A DNA stretch of 64,000 nt from an uncultured Ruminococcus sp. Lineage in GTDB: Bacteria > Bacillota > Clostridia > Oscillospirales > Acutalibacteraceae. Shown piece by piece: positions 18,081-26,467 of this stretch. Every line of letters begins with the position of its first letter. Position 1 is the first letter of the stretch. The stretch spans positions 1-64,000 of the forward strand of contig CALYBM010000069.1 of NCBI GenBank assembly GCA_944412525.1, given 5' to 3'. Below the pieces are notes generated by a model. The model did not search any database and was not told where the DNA came from. It was given only the letters and a program-made list of their open reading frames with translations. A program made the translations under genes and the position numbers.

Positions 18081-19766
18081 TTAATCAGCTTTTTTGGCTT
18101 GCGGAATAGTTTTGAGCTTTCCGACATACTCCTTGATTTTTGCGAAATTTCCCTCAAGTACCGTGTTCATGCCGAAAGCGGCTGTCGGTATCAGCAAAAC
18201 TATATAAGTCAGAACATACTGTGACTTGCCCTCAAACAGCAGGTGATATCCGAATCCGCCGAGAACAACAAGCAGCAAAAGAGCTGTTTCTATATTCGTA
18301 TTTCGTTTTAAGAACAAGCAGTAAATTCCGATTACAAAAAGAATATACAGAATCTGGATAAACAAATTGAAATACAGTTCAAAAAACTGTCCCAAGCTTC
18401 CGTCGTACATACCCTTTCCGATTGCGTTTATATCCGATGAATGGGATTTTACCTCGCTCACCCAAATGCTTTCAAATGTAGGTTCGTTCCATTGGCTCGT
18501 GATTTTATTTCCGAAAAAGTCTGCCGCATAGCCAGGGTTGTTCGCAAAGATATTTATCCTTGTACTTATATCGTCCCAAGCCGCCTCACTTGCGGTTTCG
18601 CCGTTTAGCCGATATTGCTTGTAGGTTTCAAGTGCTATCCCGTTGTACCAGCCGGGAGCCATACTCGATTCGTTAAGCCCCATGTCAAGGTACAAAACCT
18701 GAGAAACACCGTCCGCAAGCTTTACGCCCGCCCTGTTTTCATAGCTAATGATAATAAGATTGTTTACTCCCACGGCGGCAACGCATATTGCAAGTGCAAA
18801 AGCGATACTCTGCCACTTTTTTTCTTTCACCGTGTGAACGATGAGCATAACAACAAATGCGACGAGATAAATCATATTGTTGTATTTTGCCATTGTGGCA
18901 AGTACAAGCAACGCACCGCAGGGGAGAAGAAGAATATATTTTGATGACTGAAAATATCTTATCAAAAAGCAGCTTGCCCAAACGGCACAGCACATTCCGA
19001 TGATGTTTCCGTAAACGAATGTCGAAAACAGAATAGGCTGAAAACATCCTGCCAGCAGAAGTATCGCAATAAACTCAACTGAACGCCTTTTAAAAAGGTG
19101 CTTTGTGATTTTTGCAATGCCGAGATAAGTGACAGCCACGCAGATAACATTTATAATCTGGATCGGCATATAGCTTTGTGTGCCGAAAATTCTGTAAACT
19201 ATCTCGCTTATAAAAACAAATCCGAGCTGAAACGGATAGAAGTTGTAGTAGGAATAACCGTCGTAATAAGCGCTGTTGTAAAAATCTCCGCCTCTAAGCG
19301 ACGAGTAATTTCCGTTTGCCGCCTGTGACGCGGTTTCAAACACATTATAGCTGTCAGCCGCTGGGATTGATGTCACGGAAAAAATCCAGATAAATCCGAG
19401 CAGCAGGACATAGACGACAAGACCGATTTCCAAAAAACGCAGATTAACTTTTGCAAAAAAGTCGTAGTGCTTTTTCATTTTAAATACAAAAACGGCAAAA
19501 AGAACCGTCACAAAAATATTTAAAGCAATGTTGTCAGTCTGAAAAATTATTTTTTCCGCACCGTAAGCCGTCGGGTCGAAAACGCTTGTCTGAAAAATGC
19601 TCATAACGGCAACATAAGCAAATGCCAAAAATAATAAAAGACATATAAGGTTTACAACAATATATTCAAAAGTGTATTGTCTTTTCATCGTTTCAATATT
19701 TTTATTTTTTACTTTTGCTTGATTTTTCTTTGCCGTGTTATTATGTGATTTGTTATTTTTATTCAT
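18081..19766 (-). CDS. Polytopic membrane protein, GT39/PMT-like glycosyltransferase
   Basis: A 561-residue membrane protein with about 11-12 hydrophobic helices after a strongly basic, Asn/Lys-rich cytoplasmic tail (about 1-30). The topology and a first extracytoplasmic loop with aromatic and acidic residues (ADSYNVFETAS, then GYSYYNFYPFQLGF) resemble the GT-C fold of dolichyl-phosphate-mannose-type transferases. Those use lipid-linked sugars on the outer membrane face. No exact family signature is certain, so donor and acceptor are unknown. It lies 15 bases downstream of gpsA on the minus strand, suggesting co-transcription and a cell-envelope role. Confidence 0.7.
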   Translation of the reverse strand: MNKNNKSHNNTAKKNQAKVKNKNIETMKRQYTFEYIVVNLICLLLFLAFAYVAVMSIFQTSVFDPTAYGAEKIIFQTDNIALNIFVTVLFAVFVFKMKKHYDFFAKVNLRFLEIGLVVYVLLLGFIWIFSVTSIPAADSYNVFETASQAANGNYSSLRGGDFYNSAYYDGYSYYNFYPFQLGFVFISEIVYRIFGTQSYMPIQIINVICVAVTYLGIAKITKHLFKRRSVEFIAILLLAGCFQPILFSTFVYGNIIGMCCAVWASCFLIRYFQSSKYILLLPCGALLVLATMAKYNNMIYLVAFVVMLIVHTVKEKKWQSIAFALAICVAAVGVNNLIIISYENRAGVKLADGVSQVLYLDMGLNESSMAPGWYNGIALETYKQYRLNGETASEAAWDDISTRINIFANNPGYAADFFGNKITSQWNEPTFESIWVSEVKSHSSDINAIGKGMYDGSLGQFFELYFNLFIQILYILFVIGIYCLFLKRNTNIETALLLLVVLGGFGYHLLFEGKSQYVLTYIVLLIPTAAFGMNTVLEGNFAKIKEYVGKLKTIPQAKKAD

Positions 19767-19781
19767 ATGTAAATCCGCCTG

Positions 19782-20744
19782 TCAGAATTCCTTTTTTACC
19801 GAACGCATATACAGCTTTTCAAGTTCTTCCTTCGGGTTGGCATTTTCAAACAACACATTATACACGCTTTCCACGATCGGCAGATCAACTCCAAGCTCTT
19901 GTCCGAGCTTGTACAAAGCCTTTGATGTCATTACACCCTCGGCAAGCTTTTGAAACTTGATTCCCTTAACAAGATCTTCGCCGTATTTTCTGTTGTGGCT
20001 CCACTTTGAAAACAAGGTTGCTTCGTAGTCACCGAGGTGACAAAGACCGTAAGCGCTCATTTCGTTTCCGCCGAGTGCTTTGATAAGCCTCGCAATTTCT
20101 CTTGTGCCTCTTGCCATTAACGCGCCTTTTAAAGATGTGTAGTTAAGTCCGTCGAGAATACCTGCCGCGATTCCTATAACATTTTTGGCGGCAGCACCTA
20201 TTTCGCTGCCGATAAGGTCCGTACCCAAATAAAATCTTATAAGCTCGCTGTTAAACTCGTTTACAAGCATTTCCTTAACCGATTGATTGTGGCTGTCAAT
20301 TACCATACAGTTAGGTATGCCCTTTACATAATCCTGCGGATGACCCGGGCCTACCCATACGGCAACTGGAGTTTTGCTCTCGTCAACAAATTCCCCTACA
20401 ACCTCGCTTAGCCGCTTGCCGCTTGATGCTTCAACGCCTTTCATACACAAAACAATTATTTTGTTATCGAGATTGTATTTTGAGATATCCTCAAAATAAG
20501 AGCGAAGATATTGAGATGAAATTGAAATTATAATAACCTCTGCTCTTGATACAGCCTTTTCCAAGTCCGATGAAACCTCAATGGACTGCGGAAAGCAAAG
20601 ATAGTCGTTTTTGCGTGTGTTTTTAAGCTGTATAAATTCAGGTGCGTCTTCAAGTCCGCACGAAAGTACATTGTGACCTATTTTGTCGAGATACCAGGCA
20701 ATACAGCTGCCCCATCTGCCGCAACCGAGAACTGAAATATTCAT
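19782..20744 (-). CDS. gpsA: Glycerol-3-phosphate dehydrogenase, divergent GpsA
   Basis: Reduces dihydroxyacetone phosphate to glycerol-3-phosphate for phospholipid synthesis, using NAD(P)H. At 320 residues it is near family length. The Rossmann motif is GCGRWGSCIAW (family GAGSWGTALA). The catalytic lysine region is well kept: SEIGAAAKNVIGIAAGILDGL. The usual GPSFA.E motif is replaced by VGPGHPQDYVKG, GLAGLGDL is GLCHLGDYEATL, and SRN is SHNRKYGEDL. These changes mark a divergent branch and leave some doubt about substrate. The ribosome binding site is AGGAG. The next gene downstream is the GT39-like membrane protein. Confidence 0.82.
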   Translation of the reverse strand: MNISVLGCGRWGSCIAWYLDKIGHNVLSCGLEDAPEFIQLKNTRKNDYLCFPQSIEVSSDLEKAVSRAEVIIISISSQYLRSYFEDISKYNLDNKIIVLCMKGVEASSGKRLSEVVGEFVDESKTPVAVWVGPGHPQDYVKGIPNCMVIDSHNQSVKEMLVNEFNSELIRFYLGTDLIGSEIGAAAKNVIGIAAGILDGLNYTSLKGALMARGTREIARLIKALGGNEMSAYGLCHLGDYEATLFSKWSHNRKYGEDLVKGIKFQKLAEGVMTSKALYKLGQELGVDLPIVESVYNVLFENANPKEELEKLYMRSVKKEF

Positions 20745-20755
20745 ATTAAACTCCT

Positions 20756-20804
20756 GTTATATATCCTAAATTTTAACATTATATAATGTTATATATCCTA
20801 AATT
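20756..20804. repeat. 17-bp direct repeat flanking a palindrome, upstream of gpsA
   Basis: GTTATATATCCTAAATT occurs at 20756-20772 and again at 20788-20804. Between them lies the 16-bp perfect palindrome AACATTATATAATGTT (20775-20790), which contains a minus-strand TATAAT. It sits directly upstream of the gpsA ribosome binding site, where a promoter and operator would be expected. Confidence 0.75.
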
Positions 20805-20995
20805 AAAAAAGAAAACCCACCCGACCGTATGATTTAAATAATAACCTGCCTACGAAAAAGCAGGTGGGTGCCCGCCTTTAAACTTCAGGCTCCCTTCGTC
20901 CGAACACGGGAGGTCTGCACACCGCTTAAAGAGCTAAGCTCCCGATTTAAATGTTGTAGGGTTATTTTAAAATCATTCGCGTATCGGGTAGGCAA
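20805..20995 (-). ncRNA. ssrS: Probable 6S RNA
   Basis: The minus strand of this 308-base gap folds as one long rod. Outer ACCCG pairs with CGGGT, ATGATTT with AAATCAT, AATAACC with GGTTATT, and CTAC with GTAG. A large central bubble follows, then apical GGTG/CACC and CTCCC/GGGAG stems, closing on a GTGTTCGGACGAA loop. The rod with a central bubble, the length near 185 nt and the conserved-looking GGGAGCCT and GGGCACCCACCT segments resemble clostridial 6S RNA, which mimics an open promoter and binds RNA polymerase. The 3' end runs into GGGTTTTCTTTTTT. I have not confirmed it by a covariance model; ends are approximate. Confidence 0.72.
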
Positions 20996-21052
20996 TTAAA
21001 CTTAATGTCAATTTTCAACCTAATATTATGTTATGTTTAAACATCGAAAAAA

Positions 21053-21349
21053 TTACTCGTCAGGTTCAAAAAATTCGCTGTTATATCTCTCTTCAAAAAT
21101 GCCCGAGATACGGTCAAGCTTTGTTTCATCCTCTATTTCCGAAAGCTCCTCTTCACCGTCAATTTCATCGGCCTTAAAAATATAATACTCGCCGGGGTCA
21201 TTCACAGCGTCAGAAGGATTTGAGTAATGGGGGATAAGAACATAAAATTTTTCGTCTTCATCATATATAATATCAAGAATTTCAAATTCAATTTGATTTC
21301 CGTCATCGCTGACAAGTGTAATAAGATCGGGCTCGAATTCGTTGTTCAC
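21053..21349 (-). CDS. DUF1292-family acidic protein
   Basis: A 98-residue cytoplasmic protein of unknown role. The pattern ITLVSDDGNQIEFEILD, followed by FYVLIPHYS and EYYIFKADE, matches the small acidic DUF1292 (YrzB) family found near housekeeping genes in Firmicutes. Composition is very acidic with no membrane segment. GTG 21349 is the likely start because AGAGGTGAT lies just upstream; the frame stays open to 21400 but that extension includes the ribosome binding site. It is transcribed away from the sugar-transferase genes, and no partner is evident. Confidence 0.82.
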   Translation of the reverse strand: MNNEFEPDLITLVSDDGNQIEFEILDIIYDEDEKFYVLIPHYSNPSDAVNDPGEYYIFKADEIDGEEELSEIEDETKLDRISGIFEERYNSEFFEPDE

Positions 21350-21468
21350 AACCGAATCACCTCTGTAATTAATTTTACATTTTTTTAGTTGTTTAGTCAA
21401 GTAGTTTGATTATTTATAATTGAATAAATAAAAGATATATATTTTTTTAAAAAAGTTTAAAAAAAGTG

Positions 21469-21497
21469 TTGACAATTAACAAAAGGTATGATATATT
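21469..21497 (+). promoter_or_regulatory. Strong promoter of a short transcript
   Basis: TTGACA, 17 bases, TATATT. It stands alone in the gap between a leftward gene and the sugar-transferase gene, 76 bases before an intrinsic terminator. Confidence 0.75.
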
Positions 21498-21503
21498 ATT
21501 GTC

Positions 21504-21602
21504 AAGATAATTAATCTTACTTAAACAGACAACTTCCTTTCTATGTGCTTGATTACTCCATAAAATTACCTAAAAACCGACGGTATGCAGCCGTCGGTTT
21601 TT
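21504..21602 (+). ncRNA. Candidate small RNA of about 99 nt
   Basis: Bounded by a near-consensus promoter (21469-21497) and a perfect intrinsic terminator, with no ORF of useful length or ribosome binding site between. The 5' part is AT-rich and weakly structured, with pyrimidine-rich segments such as CTTCCTTTCT that could pair with purine-rich ribosome binding sites. It matches no RNA family I recognise. It could be an independent regulatory RNA or a terminated leader of the sugar-transferase operon, but that operon has its own promoter downstream. Confidence 0.55.
21574..21602 (+). terminator. Terminator of the short transcript
   Basis: AAACCGACGG pairs perfectly with CCGTCGGTTT around a 7-base loop and is followed by T residues. 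Confidence 0.9.
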
Positions 21603-21640
21603 ACGTTGTACCGCAAATTATTAATATTTTGAAATAATAA

Positions 21641-21669
21641 TTGAAAAAGCGGCAAAAAAGTTATATAAT
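21641..21669 (+). promoter_or_regulatory. Promoter of the sugar-transferase operon
   Basis: TTGAAA, 17 bases, consensus TATAAT, 72 bases upstream of the ATG. It lies after the terminator at 21602, so the operon is transcribed independently of the short RNA. Confidence 0.72.
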
Positions 21670-21741
21670 ACCGTATTGTAATGCTGTATTTATGATTTCT
21701 TAGTTTTATGTGTTATATAATCAAATATAAGGAGATACGGT

Positions 21742-22422
21742 ATGAAATCTTTTGATAAGCTTGCTGAGCAGTTTAGGACTGAACAGGTAAGACCTTACTA
21801 TGATATATTGTGCAAAAAGTCCAAAAGCCTTTTCCTAAAGCGTACCTGTGATATTTTATTATCGGTGATTTTACTGTTTATTTTAATATTGCCTATCTTA
21901 ATTATTGCCGTTGCGGTAAAATTAAATTCCAAAGGTCCCGTATTTTACAGACAGGTTCGTGTTACGACCTACGGAAAGCTTTTTAAAATACTTAAATTTC
22001 GCACAATGGTTGAAAACGCTGACAAAATCGGTTCTCTTGTTACAACCGACAGCGACTCAAGGGTAACGGGAATAGGCAGGTTTTTGAGAAAATACCGCCT
22101 TGATGAACTTCCCCAGATATTCAATGTTTTATCGGGAAGCATGTCGTTTGTGGGAACAAGACCCGAGGTGCCGAAGTATGTTGATAAGTATAAGCCCGAG
22201 TATTTTGCAACGCTTCTTATTCCTGCGGGAATTACCTCGCTTGCTTCGATTATGTATAAAGATGAAGAAAAGCTTTTAAGCTCGGAAGAAAATGCCGACG
22301 AGGTATACATTGAAAAAATACTGCCCGAAAAAATGAAATACAATTTGCAATATACCGAAAATTTCGGATTCAGATCCGATTTAAAGCTGATGCTGAAAAC
22401 GGTTAAAGAGGTTTTCAGCTGA
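21742..22422 (+). CDS. Undecaprenyl-phosphate sugar-1-phosphate transferase
   Basis: Initiating transferase of the bacterial sugar transferase family (WcaJ/EpsL/PglC-type core), which loads the first sugar phosphate on undecaprenyl phosphate at the membrane. The 226 residues show one N-terminal hydrophobic helix (about 34-56), then KLNSKGPVFYRQVRVTTYGK, FKILKFRTM, the catalytic Asp-Glu region YRLDELPQIFNVLSG, and SFVGTRPEVPKYV. It lacks the multi-helix N-terminus of long WbaP-like forms. The sugar is not predictable. The next gene, an O-antigen ligase/polymerase, starts 18 bases later, so the pair probably makes and links a surface polysaccharide. Confidence 0.92.
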   Translation: MKSFDKLAEQFRTEQVRPYYDILCKKSKSLFLKRTCDILLSVILLFILILPILIIAVAVKLNSKGPVFYRQVRVTTYGKLFKILKFRTMVENADKIGSLVTTDSDSRVTGIGRFLRKYRLDELPQIFNVLSGSMSFVGTRPEVPKYVDKYKPEYFATLLIPAGITSLASIMYKDEEKLLSSEENADEVYIEKILPEKMKYNLQYTENFGFRSDLKLMLKTVKEVFS

Positions 22423-22440
22423 TTTGTATGAGGTAATATC

Positions 22441-23898
22441 ATGACTGCTTTAAAAGAAAAGTTAAAGGATACTTCGCTGTTCAGAAAGATTTATATTGCC
22501 GATTTATTTTTCTGCAATATAGCTTTCATTCAAATACCTGCCTACGCTTTGCTTGTATTCCTGTTTTTGTGGGGCGTAGGGCTTGCAATATACAATCAAA
22601 AAGTAAACAAAACTTTTTTTAAGCTTCGTTTCGGACTGTGGATAGGAGCTTTTTTGGCGGTTTCCTTTTTATCCATTTTGATTAATTTTTCGGTGACGAT
22701 ATTTTACAGCCTCATCATGTTTATGCATGTGGTAGTTTGCTTTTTTGTTTTTTACGGCATGCATACCGAGCCTGATTTTGATTTCAGAACCGAGCTGTAT
22801 TCTGTCGCAAGGTTTATAGTGTACATAACGACTGTCGCAAATATAATAGGTATTATCTGCCTGATGTTCAATTTTACTTTTGAGTGGTATTGGATTAAGT
22901 TTACTATTTACGAGAACCGATTTACGGGAATATATGTAAATCCGAATCTTCTCGGATTTTCGTCGGTCGTTTCGGTTGTTTGCTGTCATATGCTTTACAA
23001 AGAAAAGCTTATGAAATCCGTAAGTCAGCCGAGAGTAAGCAAAATCTGGATTTTTGCCTGTATCGCGACAAATGTATTTTCTTTAATACTGTGCGATTCA
23101 AACGCTTCGCTTGTGCTCGCGCTGGGATATGCGATAGTATATGTAGTCTATATATTTTTTGCCGACAAAACAGGTCTGTCGGCGTCAAAAATAATTTTAA
23201 AAATTATCGCTCTTGTTGTGGTAGGTTCCTTTTTGATTTGTTCGGCACTTATGTTCAGAACAATCTGCCAGACGGGCTTTTCGGTGGTTATGTCAAAAAC
23301 CAACTCAGTAATAAGCCTGATAACGGGCGGCGATGATATTGCGTCTGAATTTGCAGATGACAAACCTGCCAAAGAAAAAAACGATGTAACGTTTGAGCAC
23401 GAAAACGAGAACTTGGACAGCGGCCGTTTTAAGCTTTGGAAAGAATCCATAAACTTGTTTAAAATTTCTCCGATAATCGGAATTTCAAACGGAAACATCG
23501 TTTTGTTCAGCGAGGAATATTCAAACGGAGTGCTCAACTATTCATATCACAAAAGTGACTTGCACAACGGCTTTCTTACTATACTCGTTTCAACGGGAAT
23601 AATAGGTTTTATTATTTTCGGAATTTTCGGCTTCAGATTCGCGAAGCACTCTGCGCAGCACCTTTTCTTGCAGAAAAAGACATTCAGAAACGATGTGTAT
23701 CCCTGCCTGTTTGCGTTTCTCTTTGCGTACCTTGCGTACGCGATGTTCGAGAAAGCACTTTTGTACGATATTTCGTTTATGGTAATGTGGTTTTGGCTTA
23801 TGATGGGATATATGAGCTGTTATATCGCAAAATTTGAACCGATGCTTGAAACCCAGTACCTTTTTCACAGAAAACGACTCACAAGAACACTGCTGTAA
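22441..23898 (+). CDS. O-antigen ligase/polymerase-family membrane protein
   Basis: Polytopic protein (485 residues, about 11 hydrophobic helices) with the Wzy/WaaL-type large extracytoplasmic loop between helices (about 285-385). That loop contains SGRFKLWKESINLFKISPIIGISNGN and YSYHKSDLHNGFLTILVSTGI. The arginine and the late histidine (HNGF) are the typical catalytic-loop residues of this family. It probably polymerises or ligates lipid-linked sugar chains on the outer membrane face. It follows the initiating sugar transferase by 18 bases. No flippase or other transferases follow, so the remaining pathway genes lie elsewhere. Confidence 0.85.
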   Translation: MTALKEKLKDTSLFRKIYIADLFFCNIAFIQIPAYALLVFLFLWGVGLAIYNQKVNKTFFKLRFGLWIGAFLAVSFLSILINFSVTIFYSLIMFMHVVVCFFVFYGMHTEPDFDFRTELYSVARFIVYITTVANIIGIICLMFNFTFEWYWIKFTIYENRFTGIYVNPNLLGFSSVVSVVCCHMLYKEKLMKSVSQPRVSKIWIFACIATNVFSLILCDSNASLVLALGYAIVYVVYIFFADKTGLSASKIILKIIALVVVGSFLICSALMFRTICQTGFSVVMSKTNSVISLITGGDDIASEFADDKPAKEKNDVTFEHENENLDSGRFKLWKESINLFKISPIIGISNGNIVLFSEEYSNGVLNYSYHKSDLHNGFLTILVSTGIIGFIIFGIFGFRFAKHSAQHLFLQKKTFRNDVYPCLFAFLFAYLAYAMFEKALLYDISFMVMWFWLMMGYMSCYIAKFEPMLETQYLFHRKRLTRTLL

Positions 23899-23901
23899 TG
23901 C

Positions 23902-23930
23902 TTGTATATTATGGGAAAATGAGTTATAAT
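23902..23930 (+). promoter_or_regulatory. Candidate nadE promoter overlapping a terminator
   Basis: TTGTAT, 17 bases, TATAAT at 23925-23930. The predicted start falls inside the 5' arm of the hairpin at 23928-23962. Confidence 0.5.
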
Positions 23931-23966
23931 ATCCGTAGGTGTATAATTTGCCTGCGGATATTTTTT
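23928..23966 (+). terminator. Terminator between the polymerase gene and nadE
   Basis: AATATCCGTAGG pairs with CCTGCGGATATT (12 bp, one G-T pair) around an 11-base loop, followed by six T residues. The nadE ribosome binding site begins three bases later. Confidence 0.88.
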
Positions 23967-23982
23967 GCAAGGAATGATACTT

Positions 23983-25911
23983 TTGAATTACGGATTTATA
24001 AAAACAGCCGCCGCTACGCCGAAAATAAGAGTTGCGGATTGTGACTTTAATGCCGAACAGATCATTGATTCGGTAAAAAAGGCGTACGAAAACGGTGCGT
24101 TAATTGCCGTGTTCCACGAGCTCTGCGTAACGGGATATACCTGTTCGGATTTATTTTTGCAGAGTGCGTTGCTTGGTGCGGCGGAAAAGGCTGTTGAGAA
24201 GATAAAAAAAGAAACCGAAGACCTCGATATTGTTTTTGTTGTGGGAGCCCCGATTGCCGTAAAACAGGCACTTTATAATTGCGGTGTTGTGATTTGCAGG
24301 GGCGAAATCCTCGGTGCCGTGCCCAAGATAAATATTCCGAATTACGGGGAGTTTTACGAGGCACGCCATTTTACAAGCGGCAAAAATGTTGACGAGGTTA
24401 TCTCATACGCGGGTCAAAACTGTGTGAGAATATGCGACAAAATGTATTTTACTTGCAAAAGTATGCAGGATTTTTCTTTCGGAGTTGAAATCTGCGAGGA
24501 TTTGTGGGTTGCCGATTCACCGTCGGTAAACCTTGCAAAGAGCGGTGCTTTAATGATTTGCAACCTTTCATCGTCCGACGATTTAATCGGCAAGGCACAG
24601 TATCGCCGTGACCTTGTAAAAATGCAGAGTGCAAAGCTTTGCTGCGGATACATCTACTGCGATTCGGGCTTTGGCGAAAGCACAACGGATATGGTCTTTT
24701 CGGCACATAATATAATATCCGAAAACGGAACGGTTCTCGGCGAAAGCTGTAGGTTTAATAACGGAATTATTTATGCGGATATTGATGTGCAGCGGCTCTC
24801 AGGCGAGAGAAGAAGAGTAAATACCTATACGGGATTGGATTGTAACAACGGATCAGGCACATACGATAACATATATTTTGACTTAAAAATCAGGGATTTT
24901 TTACCGAGCCGCACCTTTGCCCGAACACCGTTTGTTCCGCAGGACAGGGGCGACCTCGAAAACCGATGCGAGGAAATTCTGTCTATTCAGGCAACGGGAC
25001 TTGCAACAAGGCTTTCGCATACGGGAATCAAAAATGTCGTTTTGGGATTGTCGGGCGGACTTGACAGCACGCTTGCACTCATTGTCTGTGTGCACGCCTT
25101 TGATATGCTGTCGCTTGACAGAAAAAACATTCATACCGTGACAATGCCCTGCTTCGGCACGACCAAGAGAACAAAGTCAAATGCACAAAAGCTTGCAGAG
25201 GCTTACGGCGTTTCTTTTGAAGATATTAACATCACGCTTGCCGTTCGCCGTCATTTTGAGGACATTTCCCACGATGAAAGCGTGCATGATGTTACCTATG
25301 AAAACTCGCAGGCTCGTGAACGCACGCAGATTTTAATGGATTTGTCAAACAAGTACAACGGCCTTGTAATCGGAACGGGCGACCTTTCCGAGCTTGCACT
25401 CGGCTGGGCAACCTACAACGGCGACCATATGAGTATGTACGCCGTAAATGCGTCTGTTCCTAAAACTTTGGTAAGATACCTTACTTCATACGAGGCACAA
25501 AAATCAGGCTCTGATTTAAAGGAAGTGCTGCTCGATGTGCTCGATACTCCCGTAAGTCCCGAGCTTTTGCCGCCCGACACAAACGGCGACATAGCTCAGA
25601 AGACCGAGGATGTTGTGGGACCTTATGAACTTCACGATTATTTTCTTTATTATCTGGTACGATTCGGATACTCTCCGAGTAAAATATATTATATCGCAAA
25701 GCTTTCTTTCAAAGACAAATACAGCGAACAGACCATCAAAAAATGGCTCGTTGTATTTATAAAGAGATTTTTCAGCCAGCAATTCAAACGCTCGTGCCTG
25801 CCCGACGGTCCCAAGGTGGGTTCCGTTACGCTGTCGCCCCGTTCCGACTGGAGAATGCCGAGTGACGCTTGCGTAAGGGTGTGGCTCGATGAGCTTGAGT
25901 CGGCAGAATAA
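23983..25911 (+). CDS. nadE: Glutamine-dependent NAD+ synthetase
   Basis: Last step of NAD synthesis: amidates nicotinic acid adenine dinucleotide using ammonia from glutamine. The two domains are an N-terminal nitrilase-like glutaminase (about 1-290), with Glu in VFHELCVTGYT, Lys in AVPKINIPNYGEFYE and Cys in GVEICEDLW, and a C-terminal synthetase (about 320-640) with the P-loop-like LGLSGGLDSTLAL. I choose TTG 23983 because AAGGA lies 9 bases upstream and the family begins MxxGFIK-AAATP; an in-frame ATG at 23974 abuts the site. The 642 residues are full length. Confidence 0.95.
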   Translation: MNYGFIKTAAATPKIRVADCDFNAEQIIDSVKKAYENGALIAVFHELCVTGYTCSDLFLQSALLGAAEKAVEKIKKETEDLDIVFVVGAPIAVKQALYNCGVVICRGEILGAVPKINIPNYGEFYEARHFTSGKNVDEVISYAGQNCVRICDKMYFTCKSMQDFSFGVEICEDLWVADSPSVNLAKSGALMICNLSSSDDLIGKAQYRRDLVKMQSAKLCCGYIYCDSGFGESTTDMVFSAHNIISENGTVLGESCRFNNGIIYADIDVQRLSGERRRVNTYTGLDCNNGSGTYDNIYFDLKIRDFLPSRTFARTPFVPQDRGDLENRCEEILSIQATGLATRLSHTGIKNVVLGLSGGLDSTLALIVCVHAFDMLSLDRKNIHTVTMPCFGTTKRTKSNAQKLAEAYGVSFEDINITLAVRRHFEDISHDESVHDVTYENSQARERTQILMDLSNKYNGLVIGTGDLSELALGWATYNGDHMSMYAVNASVPKTLVRYLTSYEAQKSGSDLKEVLLDVLDTPVSPELLPPDTNGDIAQKTEDVVGPYELHDYFLYYLVRFGYSPSKIYYIAKLSFKDKYSEQTIKKWLVVFIKRFFSQQFKRSCLPDGPKVGSVTLSPRSDWRMPSDACVRVWLDELESAE

Positions 25912-25946
25912 GCTCGCTAATTTTTAAAATTTACAACGGTGATTTT

Positions 25947-26426
25947 ATGAAGCTTTTTATAAAACGAAGCGTATCTCCCGACGAAGTGTGCTTTAATATT
26001 TTTGACGAGCTTTCAAATCAAAAATACCGTGCGTGCTTAATCGGGAGCAAGTCAGTTTTTAAAATTATAATTGTGGACGGCGCGAAAAACGCCGTGTTAA
26101 AAATCCGCAAAATCCCCTTGGCGGCAAGCAGTGCTTTTGTGTTTAAAGCCCGCCGCAAAAAGCATATTACTTTACTGACCGTAACATCTTCAAAGGGCAT
26201 TTCGGGTTATTTTTACGGAAACAACTGGCACATACAGGGAAATCTTGCCGCGGGTTGTTTCAGTATAATTGATGTTGACAATACCGCCATCTCAAATCAG
26301 ATAAAACACTGCGACTATATTGAACTTGAAGTCTGCAACGGTGAAAACGAGTTGTTTTGCATAGCAACGGCTGTGTGTGCAAGTCTTTTTAACACTGTTG
26401 ACAAGCTTGTAATTCAAACTGTATAA
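25947..26426 (+). CDS. Conserved hypothetical protein, possibly tubby/LURP-one-like fold
   Basis: I do not recognise this 159-residue protein with certainty. It is rich in beta-strand patterns (FVFKARRKKHITLLTVTSS, GYFYGNNWHIQGN) and has no signal peptide or membrane helix. The central strand-turn pattern and WHIQGN recall LURP-one-related (YxjI-like) scramblase-fold proteins, but the match is weak. It stands 35 bases after nadE and 41 bases before the Lrp-type regulator, without a visible terminator on either side, so it may be co-transcribed with nadE. Confidence 0.6.
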   Translation: MKLFIKRSVSPDEVCFNIFDELSNQKYRACLIGSKSVFKIIIVDGAKNAVLKIRKIPLAASSAFVFKARRKKHITLLTVTSSKGISGYFYGNNWHIQGNLAAGCFSIIDVDNTAISNQIKHCDYIELEVCNGENELFCIATAVCASLFNTVDKLVIQTV

Positions 26427-26467
26427 TAAACAAAATTAAATAAAAATATACTAATAGGAGGAGAACT

